The translations under genes and the position numbers were made by a program. A stretch of DNA of 64,000 nucleotides from Ferroplasma sp. (GTDB lineage: Archaea; Thermoplasmatota; Thermoplasmata; Thermoplasmatales; Thermoplasmataceae). The notes under the pieces were generated by a model. That model was not told the origin of the DNA, ran no database searches, and saw only the letters and a program-made list of their open reading frames with translations. The stretch lies in contig NZ_CP133597.1 in NCBI RefSeq assembly GCF_031200575.1, forward strand, positions 434,001 through 498,000. Direction: 5' to 3'. This document shows positions 26,891 through 34,847 of the stretch, one piece after another; within the stretch, counting starts at the first letter, position 1; every line of letters starts with the position of its first letter.

Positions 26891-28375
26891 TTATCTCGCC
26901 CCCACATTTACACTGTTTATATCCTGACCCGAACTATTAATATTTAGATCCTTTTCAGCCTTTCTAAGTTCATCATCCACATTTGCCAGGTTCAGTACCT
27001 TGGCATTGAAATAGAATGTGAAAGGTATTATTATCAGATAGAATAGAATTATCACTATCCCCAGATACCAAACGATTGTGGACGTGGATGCAGCCTCTGC
27101 TATGGTCATCACACCATAATGCCCTGCTATTATTGGCTGCCCTGCTGAATTGTATGGCATCAGTATTATATAAGGGACCCTTCCAACTTCTGCGGTATAC
27201 CATCCATCTTCCATGGTGAACATTCCAAGGAAACCCATGCCTATGAAGCCGTAGAGAACCCATTTCATGTTGAATATATCTTTTTTCATCAGCCTCAGCA
27301 CAAGAACAATAAACCAGAACAATCCCATTAGCAACCCGAAACCTACCATGAGATCCAGTGTGTCATGTATAACAGATGGCGCCCATGTATAGGATGGGTA
27401 TGAGGAAAGCCCCGGTATGTATCCGGCATTGCCCTTTGTGAGAGGATATGCTAACAGGGACTGTATTCCGGCCAGTGGAATGAAATCTACAGATTTTCCG
27501 TTCACAATAAATCCAAATATATGCTCGGGAGCACCGGACATTACGGGATGCATATTTAGTTCAAGCATTGCATATTTCAGTGGCTCTACCACTAAGAGAG
27601 TTGAGAGTTCGATAGAACCGCTTATACCTATAAGAATTATGTCTACAATTCCGATCGCAGAAAGTATCTTCATTGCGGACCTGTCGATTTTTTTCTCTTC
27701 CTGATTCCTTGATTTCAAATATTTGTATGCAAAATAGGCTAAAAGTGCCATTGATCCTGCGAAGTACATTGCCATGAACATATGGAATAACTCCGGGCCT
27801 GTTGATGGCTCATCAAAGACCTTCAATGGATTTACACCGGTTATAACAGCACCCCCTGAACTGATATATTTTGCTATGTTGAATGACCCTGTGGGTGTAT
27901 TCATCCATGCATTTACATTGGTAATCAACCAGGCCGAAGCACCTGTGCCAAATAAAACTCCCCAGGATACAAGCCAGTGGTTCCACCTGTTTTTGAAGTT
28001 GTCCCAGAAGTATACATAAACCATAAGTGTTATTGATTCAACCAGGAAGGCAAAAACCTCGGCATAGAAACTCAGCATTGCAACAGCCCCTACAAGCCTC
28101 ATGAATACAGGCCAGAACAGCATCAATTCAACCGCCATGAAAACTCCTGATGCAGTCCCTATGGCGAAATTGATTACCAGGGCTATGCTCAATTTATGGG
28201 CAAGAGCCTCATAGTATTTGTTCTTCCTTTTCAGTGCTATATATTCTGCGATAGTTATTAAAAGCGCCATTGCCAGCGTGATTCCTACTATGATGATATG
28301 CGCTGAAATCGTATATGCGAACATTGCACTGTCCCAGACTGGATATGATATTCCCATCTTAATCGAATATAACAT
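26891..28375 (-). CDS. cydA: Cytochrome bd-type oxidase subunit I
   Basis: The 494-residue membrane protein carries CydA features. An early SAHIII histidine (His26) serves as a heme ligand candidate, GTASGVFMAVELMLFWPVF matches the conserved GxxTGxxxE region, and ELFHMFMAMY holds the next histidine. It would be the heme-bearing quinol:O2 oxidoreductase subunit of the respiratory chain. MGISYPVWDS at 28357 is an alternative start. Upstream, an 18-base palindrome (28399-28416) and a divergent regulator gene point to controlled expression, perhaps by oxygen or redox state. Confidence 0.85.
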   Translation of the reverse strand: MLYSIKMGISYPVWDSAMFAYTISAHIIIVGITLAMALLITIAEYIALKRKNKYYEALAHKLSIALVINFAIGTASGVFMAVELMLFWPVFMRLVGAVAMLSFYAEVFAFLVESITLMVYVYFWDNFKNRWNHWLVSWGVLFGTGASAWLITNVNAWMNTPTGSFNIAKYISSGGAVITGVNPLKVFDEPSTGPELFHMFMAMYFAGSMALLAYFAYKYLKSRNQEEKKIDRSAMKILSAIGIVDIILIGISGSIELSTLLVVEPLKYAMLELNMHPVMSGAPEHIFGFIVNGKSVDFIPLAGIQSLLAYPLTKGNAGYIPGLSSYPSYTWAPSVIHDTLDLMVGFGLLMGLFWFIVLVLRLMKKDIFNMKWVLYGFIGMGFLGMFTMEDGWYTAEVGRVPYIILMPYNSAGQPIIAGHYGVMTIAEAASTSTIVWYLGIVIILFYLIIIPFTFYFNAKVLNLANVDDELRKAEKDLNINSSGQDINSVNVGAR

Positions 28376-28398
28376 TTTAAAATGGTATTTATTACATT

Positions 28399-28416
28399 TA
28401 CCTTACATGTTAGGTA
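28399..28416. promoter_or_regulatory. Palindromic operator candidate between cydAB and the HTH_10 regulator
   Basis: TACCTTACATGTTAGGTA reads the same on the other strand except at one symmetric pair of positions. It lies between the cydA start and the TATA-like GTATAAAAG (28422-28430, minus strand), and upstream of the regulator's own TATA box (TTTTAAATAC, 28443-28452). A protein bound here could affect both genes. Confidence 0.5.
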
Positions 28417-28469
28417 CCCTGCTTTTATACAAAGGCAAATAGTTTTAAATACAAATCGCATACCATCAC

Positions 28470-29093
28470 GTGTCTAAATCCAGCAGGGAAATCACCGCAG
28501 TCATTACGGTAAGGAGGAAGGACTGTGAGATCACAAATTACATACTTCAGACATTTCCAGATGCCAGTATTGAACGCCTTAAAATTGATGGGAAAACAAC
28601 TACACATAGAATATCTTTCAGGTCAGATGAGGATGCCGATTCTGCACTCCCTGAAATAAAGAAGATAACCATTGATACAGTTAAAACAGGAAAAAGAATA
28701 GTATGGGCAAAGGGTTCATGTTGTAGTGCCTGCTCTGTAATTGGCAACTCAGAGGCTGTAATACTGGGAAGCAGGGTTATTAATCCAGAATCCCTGTCAT
28801 ACCGCGTTTCTCTCCCTGGTATCTCAAAACTTATGGATTTAAAGCGTAATCTGCAGAGGGAGGGGATGGAATTTTCCATTTCTGATATTTCATTTGACGA
28901 GGGAAATGCCATAACGGACAGGGAAAAGGAGATTATTTTTCTGCTCTATGAGTATGGGTATTTTGACCCGGAAAGGAAGCTATCACTCACACAGATTGCC
29001 GAGCAGATGGGTATTTCTACTGCAGCCCTTTCTGAAATACTGAGGAAAACATTGAGAAAAATAGTAAAGGACTATGTAGAAAGTAAATTATAA
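28470..29093 (+). CDS. HTH_10 regulator with cysteine cluster, likely controlling cydAB
   Basis: The 207-residue protein ends in an HTH_10 DNA-binding domain (about 149-207: TDREKEIIFLLYEYGYFD through ISTAALSEILRKTLRKI). The N-terminal part contains GSCCSACSV near residue 88, a Cys-Cys-x-x-Cys cluster that could bind metal or sense redox state. The start is a GTG, with TTTTAAATAC 18-27 bases upstream as the TATA box, so it is probably leaderless. Divergent placement next to the bd oxidase genes suggests that it regulates respiration; this is an inference. Confidence 0.8.
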   Translation: MSKSSREITAVITVRRKDCEITNYILQTFPDASIERLKIDGKTTTHRISFRSDEDADSALPEIKKITIDTVKTGKRIVWAKGSCCSACSVIGNSEAVILGSRVINPESLSYRVSLPGISKLMDLKRNLQREGMEFSISDISFDEGNAITDREKEIIFLLYEYGYFDPERKLSLTQIAEQMGISTAALSEILRKTLRKIVKDYVESKL

Positions 29094-29127
29094 GTAAATT
29101 TTTTATCTGTATAAGCAATAATAAATT

Positions 29128-29394
29128 ATGGCAAGTGTGGAGTATGTATTTCACGGGAATGTACAGGGAATCGGCTTCCGGGCACATGTTAAAAAGAAAG
29201 CCTCTGAACTGGGAATTACTGGCTGGGTAAAAAATATGGAGGACGGCTCCGTAAAAGCTGTTTTTTCTGGAGACCCTGAAATGATCTCCATACTGGAGGC
29301 ATACTGCAGGAAAATTCCATTATCAGAAATAACATCTGTAGATGCGGCCCCAGCAGATAACGATAAATTTGAAACCTTTGAAATCCTGAAATAA
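29128..29394 (+). CDS. acyP: Acylphosphatase
   Basis: The 88-residue protein is a full-length acylphosphatase, which hydrolyses the carboxyl-phosphate bond of acyl phosphates. It has the phosphate loop GNVQGIGFRAHV, with the catalytic Arg in FRA, and the GWVKNMEDGSVKAVFSGD segment with the catalytic Asn. The usual VxGxVQGVGFR is nearly intact. It lies 34 bases after the HTH_10 gene and is convergent with threonine dehydratase. Confidence 0.93.
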   Translation: MASVEYVFHGNVQGIGFRAHVKKKASELGITGWVKNMEDGSVKAVFSGDPEMISILEAYCRKIPLSEITSVDAAPADNDKFETFEILK

Positions 29395-29397
29395 AGA

Positions 29398-30603
29398 TCA
29401 TCCAACAATCTTATATTTATATCCCAGCTTATCCAGATTTCCAAGCAATTCTTCAATTCTTTCCCTGTCCAGTATATTTATTGTAAATAGAAGATACTGG
29501 TATCCAATGGGTGTATCTTTGTTAAGATTGTCAACCTCGGCATGATATATATTTGCCCCTGAGGATGAGATTGCACTGACTATTTTTTCCATGGTTCCGG
29601 GGTGGTCAGGTATCTTGAACTCAAGTCTTAAAAGCTTATCCTCCATTTCCATCGCCCTGTATATTATATTGGAGAGCAGAAGGAAATTGATGTTTCCGCC
29701 TGATAGCACAATAACCACCTTCCTCCCCCTGACTTCTATTTTGCTTTCAAATAAAGCCGCCAGCCCTGCCGCACCGGAGGGTTCAACCAGGACCTTTTCC
29801 CTCTCCAGCAATTTGAATAATGCATATGCAATATTCTCATCAGATACGGTCACAACAGAATCCACATATTTTTTCACAAGTTCGAAGGTTATATTACCAG
29901 GATACTTCACTGCAATACCGTCTGCTATGGTATCATTGCTGGTATATGGCACTATCTTACCCTCCTTCAATGAAAGATCCATGGAATTTGCCTTTTCAGA
30001 TTCCACGCCCACCACCCTGATATTTTTGTCAGAGGATTTTAGGGCAAATGATATTCCTGAAATAAGGCCACCCCCGCCTATGGGAACTATAACGATATCT
30101 GGCTTGACATCCTCAAGTATTTCCAGTCCTATTGTCCCCTGGCCCGCTATAATGTCCTCATCATTATACGCCTCAATAAACTCCCTTTTTTCCTCAACGG
30201 AAATCTTTGTTGCGTATTCATGGGCCTCATCATAGCTGTTCCCCTTCAATATTACCTTTCCTCCATAGGACTGGACAGCGTTAATTTTTGTCGGTGGTGT
30301 TGTTTCGGGCATTACAATCTTTGCATCGATGCCGTAATATGCTGCGGCGAATGCAACCCCCTGGGCATGATTCCCTGCACTGGCTGTTATAACTCCCATC
30401 TTCTTCTGATCATCTGTAATCCTGGAAAATTTTACCATCGCCCCCCGGGACTTGAATGACCCTGTTTTCTGGAAATTTTCCATTTTGAAATAAACATCGC
30501 ATGAGAACATTTTGCTGAAAGTTGTGGAATGGAACAATGGGGTTCTATGAAGTTTTCCACTGATCTCCTTCTCCGCATCCTCAATCCTGCTGTAATCTAA
30601 CAT
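29398..30603 (-). CDS. ilvA: Threonine dehydratase with ACT domain
   Basis: The 401-residue PLP enzyme deaminates threonine to 2-oxobutanoate. The PLP lysine lies in GSFKSRGAMVKF near residue 51, the cofactor-phosphate loop is seen as PIGGGGLISG, and IVLSGGNINF follows. A C-terminal ACT-like domain (LRLEFKIPDHPGTMEKIVSAI onward) suggests feedback control by amino acids. The enzyme could serve isoleucine synthesis or threonine/serine catabolism; the heterotrophic setting makes catabolism plausible. Confidence 0.92.
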   Translation of the reverse strand: MLDYSRIEDAEKEISGKLHRTPLFHSTTFSKMFSCDVYFKMENFQKTGSFKSRGAMVKFSRITDDQKKMGVITASAGNHAQGVAFAAAYYGIDAKIVMPETTPPTKINAVQSYGGKVILKGNSYDEAHEYATKISVEEKREFIEAYNDEDIIAGQGTIGLEILEDVKPDIVIVPIGGGGLISGISFALKSSDKNIRVVGVESEKANSMDLSLKEGKIVPYTSNDTIADGIAVKYPGNITFELVKKYVDSVVTVSDENIAYALFKLLEREKVLVEPSGAAGLAALFESKIEVRGRKVVIVLSGGNINFLLLSNIIYRAMEMEDKLLRLEFKIPDHPGTMEKIVSAISSSGANIYHAEVDNLNKDTPIGYQYLLFTINILDRERIEELLGNLDKLGYKYKIVG

Positions 30604-30715
30604 GAAATTGAATTGCCTTTACGCATATATATGCTTTGAAATGGAGAATTGGAGATATTTTTCTTGTCACTGCATATTTATATATATTGGAGCCATATTT
30701 TTAATGGGTGTATAG

Positions 30716-31855
30716 TTGAAGGACGAATATCTAATGATCCAGCAGAGTGCAAGGGAGTTTGCAAAAAAAGAAATTATGCCTGTTGCAGCCAGAATGGACC
30801 GGGAAAATTTCTTCCCCGCTGACCTGTTCAGGAAAATGGGCAGGGAGGGATACCTCGGGGTCACGGTCCCCGAGGAGTATGGTGGATCAGGATCTGATTA
30901 CCTTTCCCAGGCAATCATAGAGGAGGAAATAAGCTATGCTTCAGGTTCTATGGGACTCTCATACGGCGCCCACAGCAACCTGTGCCTGGACAACCTATAC
31001 AGGAATGGCTCAGAATTTTTGCGGGAAAAATATGTACCGCATCTCTGCTCAGGTGAAACTATAGGTTCACTGGGAATGACAGAGCCCTCATCAGGTTCAG
31101 ATGCGCTATCCATGAAAACCACGGCAGAGGAAGATTCTGGAAATTTTAAGATTAATGGAAGCAAAACATTCATCACCAACGCACCATATGCAGATGTATT
31201 CCTGATATATGCACGCACGGGCAGTGATATAACCCCATTTGTTGTGGAATCCAGTGACAGGGGTTTTTCAAGAGGGCAGGAATTCGATAAAACTGGCATG
31301 CGTGGTTCCCCCACAGGTACGATTTTCTTCAATGACATCACACTTGGGCATGAAAGGATTGTTGGTGACCTGAATGGTGGTAAGAAGGTTCTGCTAAGCG
31401 GGCTAAATCTTGAAAGGGCAGTACTGGCATTCAATTCTATTGGCATAGCCAGAAGGGCCCTTGACCTTGCAGTATCATATGCATCTGAAAGGAAGCAGTT
31501 CGGGAGGCCTATAAGCGATTTTGAACTGGTTCAGGAAAAACTTGCATACATGTACACAAAATTCGAATCCTCGAGGCTTTTTGCAATAGAGGCGCTTAAC
31601 AGGGTGCAGAATGACAGGATGGATTCACTGGATGCAGCATCAGCCATCCTCTATGCATCGGAGGCCTCTGAATACATAGCAAGGGAAGCGTTGCAGATTT
31701 TCGGCGGCTACGGGTACATAAAGGATTTTGAAATAGAGAGGGTTTTTAGGGATTCCATACTTTTGACCATCGGTGCCGGAACCAACGAAATCAGGAAAAA
31801 GGTAATAAGCGAGGCACTGGTAAAAAAATACAGGGGTGATAATATTGGCAGATAG
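30716..31855 (+). CDS. Acyl-CoA dehydrogenase, isovaleryl-CoA dehydrogenase-like
   Basis: The 379-residue flavoenzyme has ACAD landmarks: MTEPSSGSDA near 120, the ERKQFGRPISDFELVQ region, and IFGGYGYIKDFEIERVFRD. The C-terminal position where medium-chain enzymes hold the catalytic Glu reads IGAGTNEIR. The alternative base position of isovaleryl-CoA dehydrogenase is kept as Glu233 in GLNLERAVLA. A branched short-chain acyl-CoA, such as isovaleryl-CoA from leucine, is therefore a likely substrate. The start is a TTG that supplies the usual N-terminal residues; ATG at 30734 is the alternative. It overlaps the next gene. Electrons would go to the ETF encoded near 41-43 kb. Confidence 0.88.
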   Translation: MKDEYLMIQQSAREFAKKEIMPVAARMDRENFFPADLFRKMGREGYLGVTVPEEYGGSGSDYLSQAIIEEEISYASGSMGLSYGAHSNLCLDNLYRNGSEFLREKYVPHLCSGETIGSLGMTEPSSGSDALSMKTTAEEDSGNFKINGSKTFITNAPYADVFLIYARTGSDITPFVVESSDRGFSRGQEFDKTGMRGSPTGTIFFNDITLGHERIVGDLNGGKKVLLSGLNLERAVLAFNSIGIARRALDLAVSYASERKQFGRPISDFELVQEKLAYMYTKFESSRLFAIEALNRVQNDRMDSLDAASAILYASEASEYIAREALQIFGGYGYIKDFEIERVFRDSILLTIGAGTNEIRKKVISEALVKKYRGDNIGR

Positions 31856-33104
31856 CCATAGAAATGTTTACATGATTGCAGGTGGCCTGACACAGTTTAA
31901 AAAAACAAATTTCAATGAGGATTTCAGGCTGAATGTAAAGCATTCACTGGATTACGCACTGAAGGATTCCGGGATGAAAATAGATGACATAGATGGATCA
32001 GTATCGGCGTACTTTTCTGACCATCTCCAGGGGCAGCTCATAGCAGGCGCAATGTCGAACGACTTCATTGGACTGGCAGGAAAGCCATCTAAGAGAATTG
32101 AGGGTGGCGGTGCAACAGGTGGGCTCGCATTCCAGACCGCATATGAGGAAATAGCATCAGGCACAATGGATACCTGTCTTGCATATGGATTTGAAAATAT
32201 GTCCCATGTGGGAACATGGCGTGGAAACGATATCATTGCTCTGGGAAGTGATGCCAGCTTTGATTATCCACTGGGAGGATTCTACACTGCATACTACGCT
32301 CTTATGGCCACACGGCATATGTATGAGTTCGGAACCACAGAAAAACAGATGGCCATGGTTTCTGTGAAGAATCATGGAAACGCCATGCATAATCCATATG
32401 CACAGGCACCAATGGACATTACAGTTGATGATGTGCTGAAATCTCCTGTGGTTTCAAGCCCCATAAAAATGCTGGACATATGCCTAATGTCAGATGGTGC
32501 CGCATGTGCCATACTGGCATCGGAAGAGGTCGCCAGATCCTATTCTGGAAAGCCTGTGCTGATAAAATCCATAGGTTCTTCCAGCGATACCATGCGCCTG
32601 GCGGACAGACCCTTCGGCACGGTACCACTCCTGCCCAACGAGACCCCTGATATGTATAAAAACCTGAAATATCCTGGAGTCCACTCATTCCGCGCCGGGA
32701 GGCTTGCAGCCAGAATGGCATACAGAAAGGCGGGCATATCAAATCCTCAGAAAGAAATAGATTTTGCGGAGTTATATGATGCCTACACATCCTCTGAAAT
32801 ACAGGCATATGAGGATATGGGATTCTGTCCATACGGGCAGGGTGGAAAATTCATAGAGGAGGGCAAGTCAATGCTGGATGGGGATATACCTGTCAACATG
32901 GAGGGTGGCCTCCAGGCCTCGGGGCATGCAATAGGCGCAACGGGAATTATGCAGGCAGTTTACGCTTTCTGGCAGCTTCAGGGGACAGTGCATAGGCACA
33001 TGGGCAATAACAGGCTTCAGGTCAAAAACCCGCATTTGGGGATTATACACAGTCATGCCGGAACAGGAGCATATGAGGCAGTGACGGTTATGGAGGCGGT
33101 TTAA
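31845..33104 (+). CDS. Thiolase-superfamily protein lacking the canonical nucleophile Cys
   Basis: The 419-residue protein has the SCP-x/archaeal thiolase fold pattern: LAYGFENMSHV, FAELYDAYTSSEIQAYEDMGFC, NMEGGLQASGHAIGATG and a glycine-rich HAGTGAYEA end. The usual nucleophile motif (Cys-Ala-Ser/Thr-Gly) reads GGGATGG, so Gly replaces the active-site Cys. A DUF35 gene follows after one base, and DUF35 proteins bind such thiolase-fold enzymes. Thiolase-fold aldolases such as Ltp2 also lack this Cys and need DUF35, so a retro-aldolase is possible. A TTG at 31845 behind GGGGTGAT is taken as start. Confidence 0.8.
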   Translation: MADSHRNVYMIAGGLTQFKKTNFNEDFRLNVKHSLDYALKDSGMKIDDIDGSVSAYFSDHLQGQLIAGAMSNDFIGLAGKPSKRIEGGGATGGLAFQTAYEEIASGTMDTCLAYGFENMSHVGTWRGNDIIALGSDASFDYPLGGFYTAYYALMATRHMYEFGTTEKQMAMVSVKNHGNAMHNPYAQAPMDITVDDVLKSPVVSSPIKMLDICLMSDGAACAILASEEVARSYSGKPVLIKSIGSSSDTMRLADRPFGTVPLLPNETPDMYKNLKYPGVHSFRAGRLAARMAYRKAGISNPQKEIDFAELYDAYTSSEIQAYEDMGFCPYGQGGKFIEEGKSMLDGDIPVNMEGGLQASGHAIGATGIMQAVYAFWQLQGTVHRHMGNNRLQVKNPHLGIIHSHAGTGAYEAVTVMEAV

Positions 33105-33105
33105 A

Positions 33106-33555
33106 ATGGGATACGGAAAATTGTTAAAGATAGACCCGCTTGTGGTTGAATGGAACTATACAACTGAATACAGGCATAGCTATGCAGAAGATTCCCCATT
33201 TTTTATAGAACTTGGCAGGGGTAAGCTCCTGGGGTCCAGATGCAAATCCTGTGGATTCAAATACGGGACATACAGGAAATACTGCATGTACTGCGGATCA
33301 GAGACCGAGGATATGGATCTTCCATTTAAGGGAAAAGTCCACTCATTTACAACATGCTATTATTCAGGGGAGACTTTCCGTGGAGATGTCCCTTACATAC
33401 TTGTACTTGTGGAGTTCCCTGGAATCGACTCCCTTTTCATGTCAAGGCTTTTCATGGAGCAGGGAGAAAAACCGGAAATTGGCATGGAGGTAGTTGCACG
33501 GTTTAAAAAGTTCCAGACTTTTACAGTCAACGATGTTTATTTTGTTCCGGCTTAA
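33106..33555 (+). CDS. DUF35 OB-fold/zinc-ribbon acyl-CoA-binding partner
   Basis: The 149-residue protein has the DUF35 architecture. An N-terminal helix region with SPFFIELGRGKLLGSRC leads into a zinc ribbon (CKSCG then CMYCG, near 45-65). An OB-fold follows, beginning at GKVHSFTTCYY. In archaea and actinobacteria, DUF35 proteins form complexes with thiolase-fold enzymes and channel acyl-CoA. It is directly behind the thiolase-like gene, and its end overlaps the convergent MFS gene by four bases. Confidence 0.88.
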   Translation: MGYGKLLKIDPLVVEWNYTTEYRHSYAEDSPFFIELGRGKLLGSRCKSCGFKYGTYRKYCMYCGSETEDMDLPFKGKVHSFTTCYYSGETFRGDVPYILVLVEFPGIDSLFMSRLFMEQGEKPEIGMEVVARFKKFQTFTVNDVYFVPA

Positions 33556-34793
33556 TCTATTTCATTAGCCTTTTTTGATATTTTTTCGGTATGTTGTTTA
33601 TCCCTGTATGCTATGGTAAAGAAAAAGCCCAGTATACATGTTATTGAAAGGAATATCAATCCTATGTCTATGCCCGCGAGCCCGAAGAGGGAGAAGGCAA
33701 GTATGCCTATCAATCCACCGAAACGGCCAGCCATTTCATTGAAGCCCTGACCTGAGGCCCTTATGGATTCGTCATAATTTTCCACAGGCATTATTACCGT
33801 TGTTTTGTCCGGGCCCATGGACCCGAAAAAGAATGCAAGCCCCAGAAGTATAATTATTTCGATGCCGGGCATTCTAAGTGCAAAGTATATGCCGAATCCC
33901 AGAATACCCAGGAATACAGACCTTATGATAAATCCAGCTGCCTGCAATTTTCTTGTTCCTAGCCTCTGTATGATCAGGAATGCCAGAATAGAAGCCGGTA
34001 TTGTAAAGGCTTTCACTATCACGGCTGAAAAAGCCCCACTGACAGCAGAGACCCCCAGTGCCGTGATCAGTATAAATGGAAGAAACATTGTAAGGCTCTG
34101 GTCTCCTATCTGGTATAGAAACCAAGGGACTGAAAACCTGTAAAGATATTTTCTGTTTCCTCTGGATGTAACATCTTTTATTATAGCCTTCATAGATTTT
34201 ATTCTCTTAAATTTCCACAGTGATGATTCTTTAATCCCTGCACGCATGATCAGGGGAACTATTGAAAATAAGGCACCTGACAATAATGCATATCTCCACC
34301 CTGTGGGTCCAAGGGTTAAAAGAGACCCCCCTATAAGGTAGGAGAAAAGGATCCCAAAGTTGGCGAAAAACATTATGAGCGCAAGATTCCTCGTGGAATT
34401 CTTTCCTGCGACTATTTCAGAAATATAGGTGAATATGACAACATAATCAATGCCAACACCAACCCCAACAAGCGTCCGGAAAAACATCAGCATTGCAATG
34501 TTTGTTGATAAGGCGCTCCCTATTCCTGCCAGGAGAAATGTTACAATATCTATGGCAAGGATGCTTACCCTGCCGAACCTGTCAGAAAATACCCCGCTTA
34601 CCACTGCACCAATCATTGCGCCGACGAAGATAAGTGCACCCAGCAAATATACTATGCCTGAACTAACATTGAATGCCCTCTCTATGGGCTTCAGGGCAAC
34701 TGAAATTATGGCTATATTATAACTCGCCACAAATATGCTTATGGCACCTATGGAAATATAGTATGCGTTGCTAAGTTTTTTCTGGCTCCTCAC
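33552..34793 (-). CDS. MFS transporter
   Basis: The protein of about 413 residues has 12 probable membrane segments, the loop motif FSDRFGRVSILAIDI and the MFFRTLVGVGVGIDYVVIFTY region. It is a general major facilitator carrier with no readable substrate. There is no early ATG; a GTG at 34793 (or the adjoining TTG at 34796) is taken as start. A perfect 14-base palindrome sits 10-23 bases before it, which suggests tight regulation, possibly by a metal-dependent repressor. Confidence 0.82.
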   Translation of the reverse strand: MRSQKKLSNAYYISIGAISIFVASYNIAIISVALKPIERAFNVSSGIVYLLGALIFVGAMIGAVVSGVFSDRFGRVSILAIDIVTFLLAGIGSALSTNIAMLMFFRTLVGVGVGIDYVVIFTYISEIVAGKNSTRNLALIMFFANFGILFSYLIGGSLLTLGPTGWRYALLSGALFSIVPLIMRAGIKESSLWKFKRIKSMKAIIKDVTSRGNRKYLYRFSVPWFLYQIGDQSLTMFLPFILITALGVSAVSGAFSAVIVKAFTIPASILAFLIIQRLGTRKLQAAGFIIRSVFLGILGFGIYFALRMPGIEIIILLGLAFFFGSMGPDKTTVIMPVENYDESIRASGQGFNEMAGRFGGLIGILAFSLFGLAGIDIGLIFLSITCILGFFFTIAYRDKQHTEKISKKANEID

Positions 34794-34802
34794 CAAGGAT
34801 AA

Positions 34803-34816
34803 TTAGGTATACCTAA
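34803..34816. promoter_or_regulatory. Perfect palindrome TTAGGTATACCTAA in the MFS promoter
   Basis: The 14-base sequence is its own reverse complement. It lies directly before the GTG start of the MFS gene, where it would cover the start of transcription. The arms TTAGG and CCTAA resemble binding half-sites of DtxR/IdeR-type metal-dependent repressors; the assignment to such a regulator is an inference. Confidence 0.5.
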
Positions 34817-34847
34817 ATAAACTTTCAGTAGTCAACTATTTGAAAAT

